From Bacteroidales bacterium (lineage in GTDB: Bacteria > Bacteroidota > Bacteroidia > Bacteroidales > F082), in the NCBI GenBank assembly GCA_017508895.1, contig JAFWRA010000223.1:1-5450 (forward strand): a stretch of 5,450 bases of DNA. Direction: 5' to 3'. This document shows, piece by piece, positions 1 to 5,145 of the stretch. The notes below the pieces were generated by a model that worked only from the letters and a program-made list of their open reading frames with translations, did no database searches and was not told the DNA's origin. How positions within the stretch are numbered: position 1 is the stretch's first letter; the number at the start of each line of letters is the position of its first letter. A program made the translations under genes and the position numbers.

Positions 1-324
1 GAGGGACATGGTCTCACTCAAGGCACCGCCAAACACGGTGAAGTCTTGAGCGTAGACGTAGACGACGCGGCCGTCGATGGTGCCGTGACCGGTGACGACG
101 CCGTCGCCGAGGTACTGTTGCTTGTCGAGACCGAAATCGACGGTGCGATGGGTCACGAACATGTCAGTCTCTTCGAAGCTGCCTTCGTCCAAGAGGAGAG
201 CAATGCGTTCGCGAGCCGTCATCTTGCCTTTGGCATGCTGGGAATCGATGCGCTTTTGGCCGCCACCAAGACGTGCCTCACCACGCTTCTCCAGCAATTC
301 CTGGATTTTCTGTTCAATTAACAT
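1..324 (-). CDS. mmdA: Acyl-CoA carboxyltransferase subunit (methylmalonyl-CoA decarboxylase alpha / propionyl-CoA carboxylase beta), N-terminal part
   Basis: Only the first 108 codons are in the window; the gene runs off the left edge. The protein begins [14 protein letters not shown] and carries the usual opening of biotin-dependent carboxyltransferases: an [14 protein letters not shown] block at residues 17-30, [10 protein letters not shown] at 32-41, LLDEGSF at 44-50, [14 protein letters not shown] at 73-86 and [12 protein letters not shown] at 93-104. These belong to the acyl-CoA-binding half of the family. Such enzymes move carboxyl groups between biotin and propionyl-/methylmalonyl-CoA. 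The adjacent upstream epimerase gene favours the succinate-propionate pathway, hence MmdA, but propionyl-CoA carboxylase beta cannot be excluded from the N-terminus. The ATG lies 14 nt after the mce stop with no Shine-Dalgarno, so it is probably cotranscribed with mce. Family is clear; the exact direction of the reaction is inferred. Confidence 0.88.
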   Translation of the reverse strand, partial: MLIEQKIQELLEKRGEARLGGGQKRIDSQHAKGKMTARERIALLLDEGSFEETDMFVTHRTVDFGLDKQQYLGDGVVTGHGTIDGRVVYVYAQDFTVFGGALSETMSL

Positions 325-338
325 GGTTATATGTGTTT

Positions 339-755
339 TTATTTGTTCTTGTTTTCACACAGTTCGGTCAACACGCCGAAGGTTGATTTCGGATGCAGGA
401 AAGCGATGCTCAGGCCTTCGGCACCGCCACGCGGGGTCTGATCGATGAGGCGGATGCCCAGTTCCTTGGCCTCTTCGAGGTGGCCTTCGATGTTCTCCAC
501 GGCAAAAGCGATATGGTGCATGCCACCGCGACCGTTGTTGTTCTCGATGAATTTGGCGATGGTGCTTTCGGGGCTAGTGGGCTCCAAAAGCTCAATTTTG
601 GTCTGTCCGCAGCGCAAGAAAGCGGTTTTCACTTTCTGGTCGGCGACTTCTTCGATGGCGTAGCACTTAGTGCCAAGCAATTTTTCAAAGAAAGGAATGG
701 ACTCGTCCAAGCTTGTGACGGCGATTCCAATGTGTTCAATGTGAGAGGGTTGCAT
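339..755 (-). CDS. mce: Methylmalonyl-CoA epimerase
   Basis: The 138-residue protein is the normal length for methylmalonyl-CoA epimerase, which interconverts (R)- and (S)-methylmalonyl-CoA in the cytoplasm. It consists of two tandem VOC-type modules, the first opening with HIEHIGIAV (residues 5-13) and the second with [10 protein letters not shown] (77-86). By family comparison the metal ligands should be H8, E55 (in KIELLEP), H81 and E131 (in LTEL); all are present. The [18 protein letters not shown] stretch at 108-125 is also typical. It is the first gene of a unit with the carboxyltransferase 14 nt downstream, which places it in propionate formation from succinate through methylmalonyl-CoA. 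The ATG at 755 puts the first module at the usual distance from the N-terminus and follows a strong promoter at 807-838. Confidence is high. Confidence 0.95.
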   Translation of the reverse strand: MQPSHIEHIGIAVTSLDESIPFFEKLLGTKCYAIEEVADQKVKTAFLRCGQTKIELLEPTSPESTIAKFIENNNGRGGMHHIAFAVENIEGHLEEAKELGIRLIDQTPRGGAEGLSIAFLHPKSTFGVLTELCENKNK

Positions 756-806
756 AATTTATTCGAATAATTTTATTATAAAAAATACGTATTTATTAAA
801 TCGGTG

Positions 807-838
807 CAAAGGTATGACAATTAATTGAGGTTTGCAAA
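807..838 (-). promoter_or_regulatory. Bacteroidota-type promoter of mce-mmdA
   Basis: Read on the minus strand there is a TTTG -33 element (835-838), a 20-nt spacer and a TACCTTTG -7 element (807-814). This matches the Bacteroides consensus TTTG / TAnnTTTG exactly. Transcription would start a few bases downstream, giving a leader of about 45 nt, very AT-rich and without a Shine-Dalgarno. It makes mce-mmdA independent of the acyltransferase genes upstream. Confidence 0.8.
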
Positions 839-876
839 GGAAAAGTTGATGGAATTGGAATCTGAAGAAATTTGCT

Positions 877-893
877 TAAAAAGGGAATTCCCT
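877..893 (-). terminator. Weak candidate terminator after the SGNH gene
   Basis: Right at the stop codon the minus strand has the palindrome AGGGAATTCCCT (882-893) followed by a T-run (878-882). The stem is only 4-5 bp with an AATT loop, so it could terminate weakly or not at all. No better hairpin is visible before the mce promoter. Confidence 0.3.
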
Positions 894-1825
894 CAGTCTT
901 GAAAAACACCAAGTGAATCCAAATCGTGGCACAATTGGGTGGTAAACAATTCCGCCCCAGTTTTGTTCAAATGTGTCGCATTATAAAAATATGCTGTATC
1001 GTATGATATGGAATCGTAAATATAATCTAATACGGGAATGTCATATTTTTCGGAAAATCTTTTTCTAAAATCATAAAAGTCTGAAAGGTTTTCAACCTTT
1101 TCAGTAGCCCCAACATATATTGGTGAACTAACGAATACAATATCTATATCATCCCTTTGTAATTCAGCCAAAAATGAATCAAACTTTTCCACAATACTGT
1201 TTTGGGGATTGAATTTGATTTTTTCTATTTCCATCATTTTTTTCCCATCCCATTTTGAGGGATTTCCCCAATACCCTTTATACCAATTCTTTTGATTCCA
1301 CCAAACACTATCATCACTCATCAATGATAATAAACCCTGATAATAATATCTATACATAGGGACATTCAATTCCATCACATCGAATTGTTCCTGATTCTTT
1401 ATCAACCTGCGCATAAAGGGATTCACAAAATAAGGATAATACTGTTCCCTATCGGCTCTTGAACCCTCCCAATTACCATAATAATCAAAATTAATTATTA
1501 AGTATGAAGGTTTCTTCTTTTGATAATGACGATATACATCATAGAATACAATTTGCCGATTAATATGAAAAGCATTCTGCCCAAGTACATATGTATTAGT
1601 GCACAACATTGAATCCATTATGTATGGGTCATATTGTCTTAACGCACGAGAAGATCCCAAAACAAGCAAATCCGCTTCTATTGTATCGTGAATAATGCAA
1701 TTCCATGGCTTGTAATAGTGATATTGTGAATGACAAAGCCTTCTTGTAAAAGCATAATCCAGAACAATATTAATAACCAACAAGACACAAATCACCAACA
1801 TTGTTGTTTTAAAAAACTTTTTCAT
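893..1825 (-). CDS. Membrane-anchored SGNH-hydrolase-like (AlgJ/DltD-type) partner of the MBOAT acyltransferase
   Basis: The protein has 310 residues. A short basic N-terminus and one hydrophobic segment (about residues 8-23) predict a signal anchor with the rest outside the inner membrane. LLVLGSSRA at 53-61 looks like SGNH block I, with S59 in the position of the nucleophile; G82 in the VLGQN stretch (80-84) could be block II. Near the C-terminus NATHLNKTGAELF (282-294) matches the block V region, where DxxH normally supplies the catalytic Asp and His; here H285 is kept but the Asp position is N282. Its start overlaps the stop of the MBOAT gene by one base (TGATG), so the two are translationally coupled. 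MBOAT-SGNH pairs such as AlgI/AlgJ, DltB/DltD and PatA/PatB acylate extracellular polymers, so a role in glycan O-acylation is inferred. Sampled GC is about one third, clearly below tnaA. The glycan and acyl donor are unknown, and catalysis is uncertain because of N282. Confidence 0.75.
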   Translation of the reverse strand: MKKFFKTTMLVICVLLVINIVLDYAFTRRLCHSQYHYYKPWNCIIHDTIEADLLVLGSSRALRQYDPYIMDSMLCTNTYVLGQNAFHINRQIVFYDVYRHYQKKKPSYLIINFDYYGNWEGSRADREQYYPYFVNPFMRRLIKNQEQFDVMELNVPMYRYYYQGLLSLMSDDSVWWNQKNWYKGYWGNPSKWDGKKMMEIEKIKFNPQNSIVEKFDSFLAELQRDDIDIVFVSSPIYVGATEKVENLSDFYDFRKRFSEKYDIPVLDYIYDSISYDTAYFYNATHLNKTGAELFTTQLCHDLDSLGVFQD

Positions 1826-3276
1826 CAGAATTGAAAGTATATAAATTGTGAAGGCGTTGTCGCCATAAAAAACAAAACAAACTCTATCAACAAAACCACA
1901 AGAGCGTATCTTGTCAAAGGTTTTAGGTTTGCAATATCAAACCCATGTTCCTTCTCCCGTTGCAGCCACTCCACTACCAACATAATGGTAATAAAAATGA
2001 CATTGCTTAATGCAATTTTCTTCTTGATGAAAACCATAAATAAACTCACATCGAACATTCCACAAACATACTCCCAAGCCATCCCAATACTCTCTGCCCT
2101 AAAGATTATCCATCCAAATACCGCCAAAAAGAAAGTAAAAAGCATCTGGCCTAATTCCTTAATAGTCGGCAAAATGTGACCTTCAGCTACCTGATTCGTG
2201 TATTTCCTATTCTTGCCCGTAAGGATCAAAGGTAGAAAAAGCAAAGCATGATATGCACCCCAAACGATGAAGGTCCAATTGGCACCATGCCATAAACCAC
2301 TTACGAGAAAAATGATGAAAGTATTCCTAATTACCTTTGCTTTACTTACTCGGCTACCACCCAACGGAATATAGACGTAATCCCTAAACCATGTCGTCAG
2401 ACTGATGTGCCACCTGCGCCAAAACTCCGCAATGTCACGACTAAAATACGGCACGTTGAAGTTGCGCATCAGCTTGATGCCAAACAGCTTGGCCGTTCCT
2501 ATCGCAATGTCACTGTAGCCAGAGAAGTCGCCATAGATTTGGAAAGTGAAGAAGATGGCAGCAAGAAGCAAGGTGCTTCCGCTTTCGTTCGTGTAATTCG
2601 AGAAAACTTGGTCCACATACACCGCGCAATTGTCGGCCACCACTATCTTTTTAAATAAGCCCCATAGGATTTGACGCATTCCGTCAACGGCGGTGTCGTA
2701 ATCGAACTCCCTTTTCTTTAGGAACTGAGGCAAGAGGTTGGTTGCCCGCTCGATAGGGCCTGCCACCAGTTGCGGGAAGAACGAAATAAAAGCAAAAAAA
2801 GCAATAATGTCAGTCGTAGGCTCTATCTTGCCACGATAGACATCGATGGAATAACTTAGGGCTTGGAAGGTGTAGAACGAGATGCCTACGGGAAGTATCA
2901 CCTTCAACAACAAACCATCAGTGGAAATATGGAATAATTGCCCAAACTCGGTGACGAAAAAGTCGTAATACTTAAATGTAGCCAAAATGCCCAAATTTAG
3001 GATGATGTTGAGCCACATCCAAGTCTTGGCTTTTTTATTCGATTCAGCTTTCCCAATAAGCAATCCGCTACCCCATGAGCAGAACGAAGTAAAGGCTATG
3101 AGCAACAAAAAACGCCAGTCCCACCAACCGTAGAACACATAACTCGCCACCACCACGAAAGCATTCTGCAACCTCAACTGGTGCTCCGACTTGCTGATGA
3201 AGCGATCGAAAACAAACCAATAGAGAAGAAATACTATCGGAAGGAATATCGCGAATTGTATGGAATTGAATAACAT
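1825..3276 (-). CDS. MBOAT-family membrane O-acyltransferase (AlgI/DltB/PatA-like)
   Basis: Starting at the ATG at 3276 the protein has 483 residues, within the usual range for bacterial MBOAT proteins, and many hydrophobic segments throughout. Diagnostic blocks, numbered from this start, are FYTFQALSYSIDVYRG (134-149), FFPQLVAGPIERATNLLPQF (166-185), GDFSGYSDIAIG (249-260), EFWRRWHISLTTWFRDYVYIPLGG (284-307) and SGLWHGANWTFIVWG (326-340), where H330 is the expected catalytic histidine. It ends in QFIYFQF, a common tail in this group. The family transfers acyl groups from a cytoplasmic donor through the membrane to an extracellular acceptor, commonly with a partner SGNH protein, which here is the next gene. 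The start at 3276 (MLFNSIQF) is preferred over an in-frame GTG at 3297, because family members begin this way and that GTG touches the promoter -7 box. Substrate cannot be told from sequence. Confidence 0.92.
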   Translation of the reverse strand: MLFNSIQFAIFLPIVFLLYWFVFDRFISKSEHQLRLQNAFVVVASYVFYGWWDWRFLLLIAFTSFCSWGSGLLIGKAESNKKAKTWMWLNIILNLGILATFKYYDFFVTEFGQLFHISTDGLLLKVILPVGISFYTFQALSYSIDVYRGKIEPTTDIIAFFAFISFFPQLVAGPIERATNLLPQFLKKREFDYDTAVDGMRQILWGLFKKIVVADNCAVYVDQVFSNYTNESGSTLLLAAIFFTFQIYGDFSGYSDIAIGTAKLFGIKLMRNFNVPYFSRDIAEFWRRWHISLTTWFRDYVYIPLGGSRVSKAKVIRNTFIIFLVSGLWHGANWTFIVWGAYHALLFLPLILTGKNRKYTNQVAEGHILPTIKELGQMLFTFFLAVFGWIIFRAESIGMAWEYVCGMFDVSLFMVFIKKKIALSNVIFITIMLVVEWLQREKEHGFDIANLKPLTRYALVVLLIEFVLFFMATTPSQFIYFQF

Positions 3277-3296
3277 AACTTCATGTTTTATAGACA

Positions 3297-3329
3297 CAAA
3301 GGTAGAAAAACAACCAAGACAAAAGCAAT
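3297..3329 (-). promoter_or_regulatory. Promoter of the MBOAT-SGNH pair
   Basis: The minus strand carries TACCTTTG at 3297-3304, a perfect -7 box. A -33 candidate is ATTG at 3326-3329 with a 21-nt spacer (one mismatch to TTTG); a perfect TTTG at 3320-3323 is only 15 nt away and less likely. The leader to the ATG at 3276 would be short, roughly 15 nt. Confidence 0.6.
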
Positions 3330-3356
3330 AATGCTAAGAAGCGAAGCAACAGTACT

Positions 3357-3391
3357 AAAAAATGGGAAAGCCTGATTGATCAGGCTTTCCC
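3357..3391 (-). terminator. Intrinsic terminator of tnaA
   Basis: A perfect 13-bp inverted repeat, GGGAAAGCCTGAT / ATCAGGCTTTCCC, with a 2-nt centre occupies 3364-3391. On the minus strand it is followed by ATTTTTT (3357-3363), so it terminates minus-strand transcripts. It lies 21 nt after the tnaA stop and separates tnaA from the MBOAT promoter. There is no T-run on the plus side. Confidence 0.9.
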
Positions 3392-3412
3392 GAAAGTGTA
3401 TTGAATCAGCAA

Positions 3413-4789
3413 TCAACCCAATCTCTTGAACTGGCAGGTAAAGTGACGCATCAGCTCGGCTTCCCAAGTGATTTCAAGACCGCGCTTGATGCTGTCGCGA
3501 CGGTCGTACACATTTTTCAAGGCTGCAGCAATCACGTCCATGTGGTTGTTGGTGTAAACACGGCGCGGGATGCAGAGACGCACGAAGTCGTTGCCACCGA
3601 AACGGTTCTGGCGCGTGACAGGGTCACGGTCGGCCAAAACATAACCAATTTCACAAGCACGGATGCCAGCTTCAAGGTAAAGCTCGCAGGTCAACGTCTG
3701 GGCGGGGAACTCTTCCTTCGGAATCTGGGTCAACACTTTGTCGGCATCAACAAAGATGGCGTGACCACCAGCAGGACGCTGGTAAGGAATGCCGTACTCA
3801 TCAAGTTTAGCAGCGAGGTAGTGCACTTGCTTGATGCGGGTCTCAACCATGTCGAATTCGATGTTTTCTTTCAAACCGACGGCCAGGGCGTCCATGTCGC
3901 GGCCGTTCATACCGCCATAGGTCAAGAAGCCCTCGAAGGGGATGCAGAACAACTTGGCACCTTCGTACCAATCCTTCTTGTTAGTAGCAATGAAGCCACC
4001 CATGTTGACAAGGCCGTCCTTCTTGGCAGACATTGTCATTGAGTCAGCATAGCTGAACATCTCAAGGGCGATCTCGCGGAGGGTCTTGTTCTCATAACCC
4101 TTTTCGCGCGTCTTGATGAAATAAGCATTCTCAATGAAACGAGCGCTGTCGATGTTGACCGGCACGCCGTATTTGTGGCAGAGCTCGCAGGTCTCGCGGA
4201 TGTTCTGCATGCTGACAGGCTGACCGCCAACGGTGTTGTTCGTCACGGTAAGGACCATGAAAGGCACATTACCTTTGTTCTCTTTCAGCACCTTTTCAAG
4301 CTTTTCGAGGCTGACGTTGCCCTTGAAGGGAACTTCAAGCTGGGTATCGTAAGCCTCAGGTACGGTAACGTCAATGGCAAAGGCCTTACGGCTCTCGATG
4401 TGGCCCTTGGTAGTGTCGAAGTGGGCGTTGCCAGGAACGACCATACCAGGTTTCACGAGGTAAGAGAACAGCACGTTCTCAGCAGCACGGCCTTGGTGGG
4501 TAGGGATGACGTACTCAAAGCCAGTGAGTTCTGTAATGGTGTCCTTCATGTGATAGAACGAACGGGCACCGCCGTAGCTCTCGTCGCCTTGCATCATAGC
4601 GGCCCACTGACGGTCGCTCATGGCGCCGGTGCCGCTGTCGGTCAGCAAGTCGATGTAGACATAGTCGCTCTTCAGCATAAAGACATTCTGGTGGGCTTCG
4701 TTGAGCCACTTCTCGCGTTGTTCGCGGGTGGATTTCTTAATGGGTTCAACCATCTTGATTTTCCAAGCTTCTGCAAATGGTAATTCCAT
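3413..4789 (-). CDS. tnaA: Tryptophanase (tryptophan indole-lyase)
   Basis: The 458-residue PLP-dependent beta-eliminating lyase converts L-tryptophan to indole, pyruvate and ammonia in the cytoplasm. Family blocks include YIDLLTDSGTGAMSD (45-59), IPTHQGRAAEN (95-105), NIDSARFIENAYFIK (212-226), the cofactor-lysine motif MSAKKD (K257 expected to bind PLP), FPAQ (361-364) and VRLCIPRRVYT (403-413, R404 for the substrate carboxylate). Tyrosine phenol-lyase is a close relative of the same length, so I checked the residues that separate the two. Here there is D125 in FDTT (Thr in tyrosine phenol-lyase), EIG rather than ERG at 380-382, and H449 in RHFT (Phe in tyrosine phenol-lyase). All three follow tryptophanase. 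It is a single-gene unit, with a long structured leader upstream and a strong terminator downstream; no tryptophan permease gene adjoins it here. The ATG at 4789 gives a family-length N-terminus. Confidence 0.95.
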   Translation of the reverse strand: MELPFAEAWKIKMVEPIKKSTREQREKWLNEAHQNVFMLKSDYVYIDLLTDSGTGAMSDRQWAAMMQGDESYGGARSFYHMKDTITELTGFEYVIPTHQGRAAENVLFSYLVKPGMVVPGNAHFDTTKGHIESRKAFAIDVTVPEAYDTQLEVPFKGNVSLEKLEKVLKENKGNVPFMVLTVTNNTVGGQPVSMQNIRETCELCHKYGVPVNIDSARFIENAYFIKTREKGYENKTLREIALEMFSYADSMTMSAKKDGLVNMGGFIATNKKDWYEGAKLFCIPFEGFLTYGGMNGRDMDALAVGLKENIEFDMVETRIKQVHYLAAKLDEYGIPYQRPAGGHAIFVDADKVLTQIPKEEFPAQTLTCELYLEAGIRACEIGYVLADRDPVTRQNRFGGNDFVRLCIPRRVYTNNHMDVIAAALKNVYDRRDSIKRGLEITWEAELMRHFTCQFKRLG

Positions 4790-4798
4790 AATTCAATT

Positions 4799-4828
4799 GA
4801 TTTAAAGATTTAATATTTAATGATTTAA
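4799..4828 (-). repeat. AT-rich heptamer repeat just upstream of the tnaA start
   Basis: On the plus strand GATTTAA occurs at 4799-4805, 4807-4813 and 4822-4828, with a TATTTAA variant at 4814-4820, so the unit recurs every 7-8 bases. In the mRNA this gives U/A-rich, unstructured sequence 10-40 nt before the ATG, as expected of Bacteroidota leaders that lack a Shine-Dalgarno. A protein-binding role is possible but unsupported. Confidence 0.45.
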
Positions 4829-4860
4829 AATTATTAGATTTGTGTTGAAAGCTCCCCTGT

Positions 4861-4920
4861 GGAGAATGAATAAAGTGGTTGTGTTTGAAAGCGACGGCAG
4901 GAAGAAATTAGGAGGTTAGA
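4861..4920 (-). promoter_or_regulatory. C-rich, G-poor tract in the tnaA leader (rut-like)
   Basis: On the minus strand these 60 nt contain 22 C and 3 G, with little ability to fold. High C over G in unstructured RNA is the known signature of Rho loading sites. It lies between the mini-ORF and tnaA, where a Rho-dependent attenuator would need it. This is a compositional argument only. Confidence 0.4.
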
Positions 4921-4926
4921 AGATGC

Positions 4927-4943
4927 CATAAGCATAGCCTATG
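4927..4943 (-). other. Leader hairpin 3
   Basis: On the minus strand CATAGGC pairs with GCTTATG (7 bp including one G-U) around a TAT loop. No T-run follows, so it is not an intrinsic terminator. Confidence 0.5.
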
Positions 4944-4947
4944 ACAC

Positions 4948-4964
4948 AATGGCAAACCGCCATT
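4948..4964 (-). other. Leader hairpin 2
   Basis: On the minus strand AATGGC pairs perfectly with GCCATT around a GGTTT loop. The GCCAT arm could instead pair with ATGGC at 4925-4929, part of which lies in hairpin 3, so hairpins 2 and 3 may exchange with an alternative fold. Confidence 0.5.
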
Positions 4965-4969
4965 CCTCG

Positions 4970-4986
4970 TCTGAGAATCTCTCAGA
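4970..4986 (-). other. Leader hairpin 1, overlapping the mini-ORF stop codon
   Basis: On the minus strand TCTGAG pairs with CTCAGA around AGATT; two further pairs are possible beyond a small bulge. The TGA stop of the mini-ORF (4982-4984) is inside the 5' arm, so a ribosome finishing or stalled on that ORF would keep this hairpin open. Confidence 0.5.
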
Positions 4987-5041
4987 AACGATCACGTTCC
5001 TTGATGTTCAAGTAAACCATATTACCAAAAATGTGAGGCAT
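4982..5041 (-). CDS. Candidate 19-residue leader peptide upstream of tnaA
   Basis: A 20-codon ORF, MPHIFGNMVYLNIKERDRF plus TGA, begins about 35 nt after the predicted -7 box of tnaA and ends 192 nt before the tnaA ATG. An in-frame second ATG at 5020 would give a 12-residue version. There is no Shine-Dalgarno, which is normal in this phylum. Its position resembles enterobacterial tnaC, a 24-codon leader whose peptide stalls the ribosome when tryptophan is high. Unlike TnaC it has no Trp and no C-terminal Pro; the YLNIK stretch is only loosely like the FNIDNK of E. coli TnaC. A 20-codon ORF can easily arise by chance, so translation is unproven. Confidence 0.35.
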   Translation of the reverse strand: MPHIFGNMVYLNIKERDRF

Positions 5042-5075
5042 TAATATAATAATAAGGTGCTTTCAAAAAACGCTT

Positions 5076-5105
5076 CAAAATTACGGTTTTTTTGGGAAAC
5101 ACAAG
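5076..5105 (-). promoter_or_regulatory. Probable tnaA promoter
   Basis: The minus strand has TAATTTTG (5076-5083), which fits the TAnnTTTG -7 consensus, and CTTG (5102-5105) as a one-mismatch -33 element with an 18-nt spacer. No comparable box was found closer to the tnaA ATG. It lies between the transposase end and the leader, so insertion of the element did not remove it. Confidence 0.55.
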
Positions 5106-5145
5106 ACAGATAGTAGAGTTTTTTCTATCTTACCTAACAATTAAT

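Larger units (their letters stand above)
4790..5072 (-). promoter_or_regulatory. Long structured 5' leader of tnaA (candidate attenuator)
   Basis: About 280 nt separate the likely transcription start from the tnaA ATG, far more than for the other genes here. In RNA order the leader has an element UUUGAAAGC (5059-5067), a 19-codon mini-ORF (4982-5041), three hairpins (4970-4986, 4948-4964, 4927-4943), a C-rich G-poor tract (4861-4920), two copies of a GCUUUCAA(A)CACAA element (4879-4892 and 4840-4852) that could pair with the first element, and an AT-rich repeat before the start codon. No known riboswitch class was recognised. A regulatory role is inferred from length and organisation. Confidence 0.5.

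Noticed and set aside
46..770. Plus-strand open frames opposite mce and the carboxyltransferase gene
   Set aside because: The minus-strand genes have clear family motifs over the same bases; the plus-strand products do not resemble known proteins.
3401..4783. Two long plus-strand open frames (3401-4042, 4175-4783) opposite tnaA
   Set aside because: They are antisense to a clear tryptophanase gene, show no recognisable family motif, and arise from its codon use.
3413..4789. Tyrosine phenol-lyase as the identity of the PLP lyase
   Set aside because: The residues that separate the two enzymes (D125, EIG at 380-382, H449) all follow tryptophanase.
4834..4935. A 33-codon minus-strand ORF covering the C-rich tract
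   Set aside because: There is no recognisable domain, signal or ribosome site. It would offer an alternative explanation for the C-rich composition, but nothing positive supports coding.
4916..4963. A second mini-ORF in the tnaA leader, MAVCHCVIGYAYGIF, preceded directly by GAGGA
   Set aside because: The GAGGA touches the ATG, so it is not a usable ribosome site, and the ORF spans two hairpins. It is short enough to be chance, though worth including if the leader is studied.
5108..5130. Inverted repeat AGATAG / CTATCT after the transposase
   Set aside because: The stem is 6 bp with an 11-nt loop and no T-run on the minus strand, so it is not a convincing transposase terminator.
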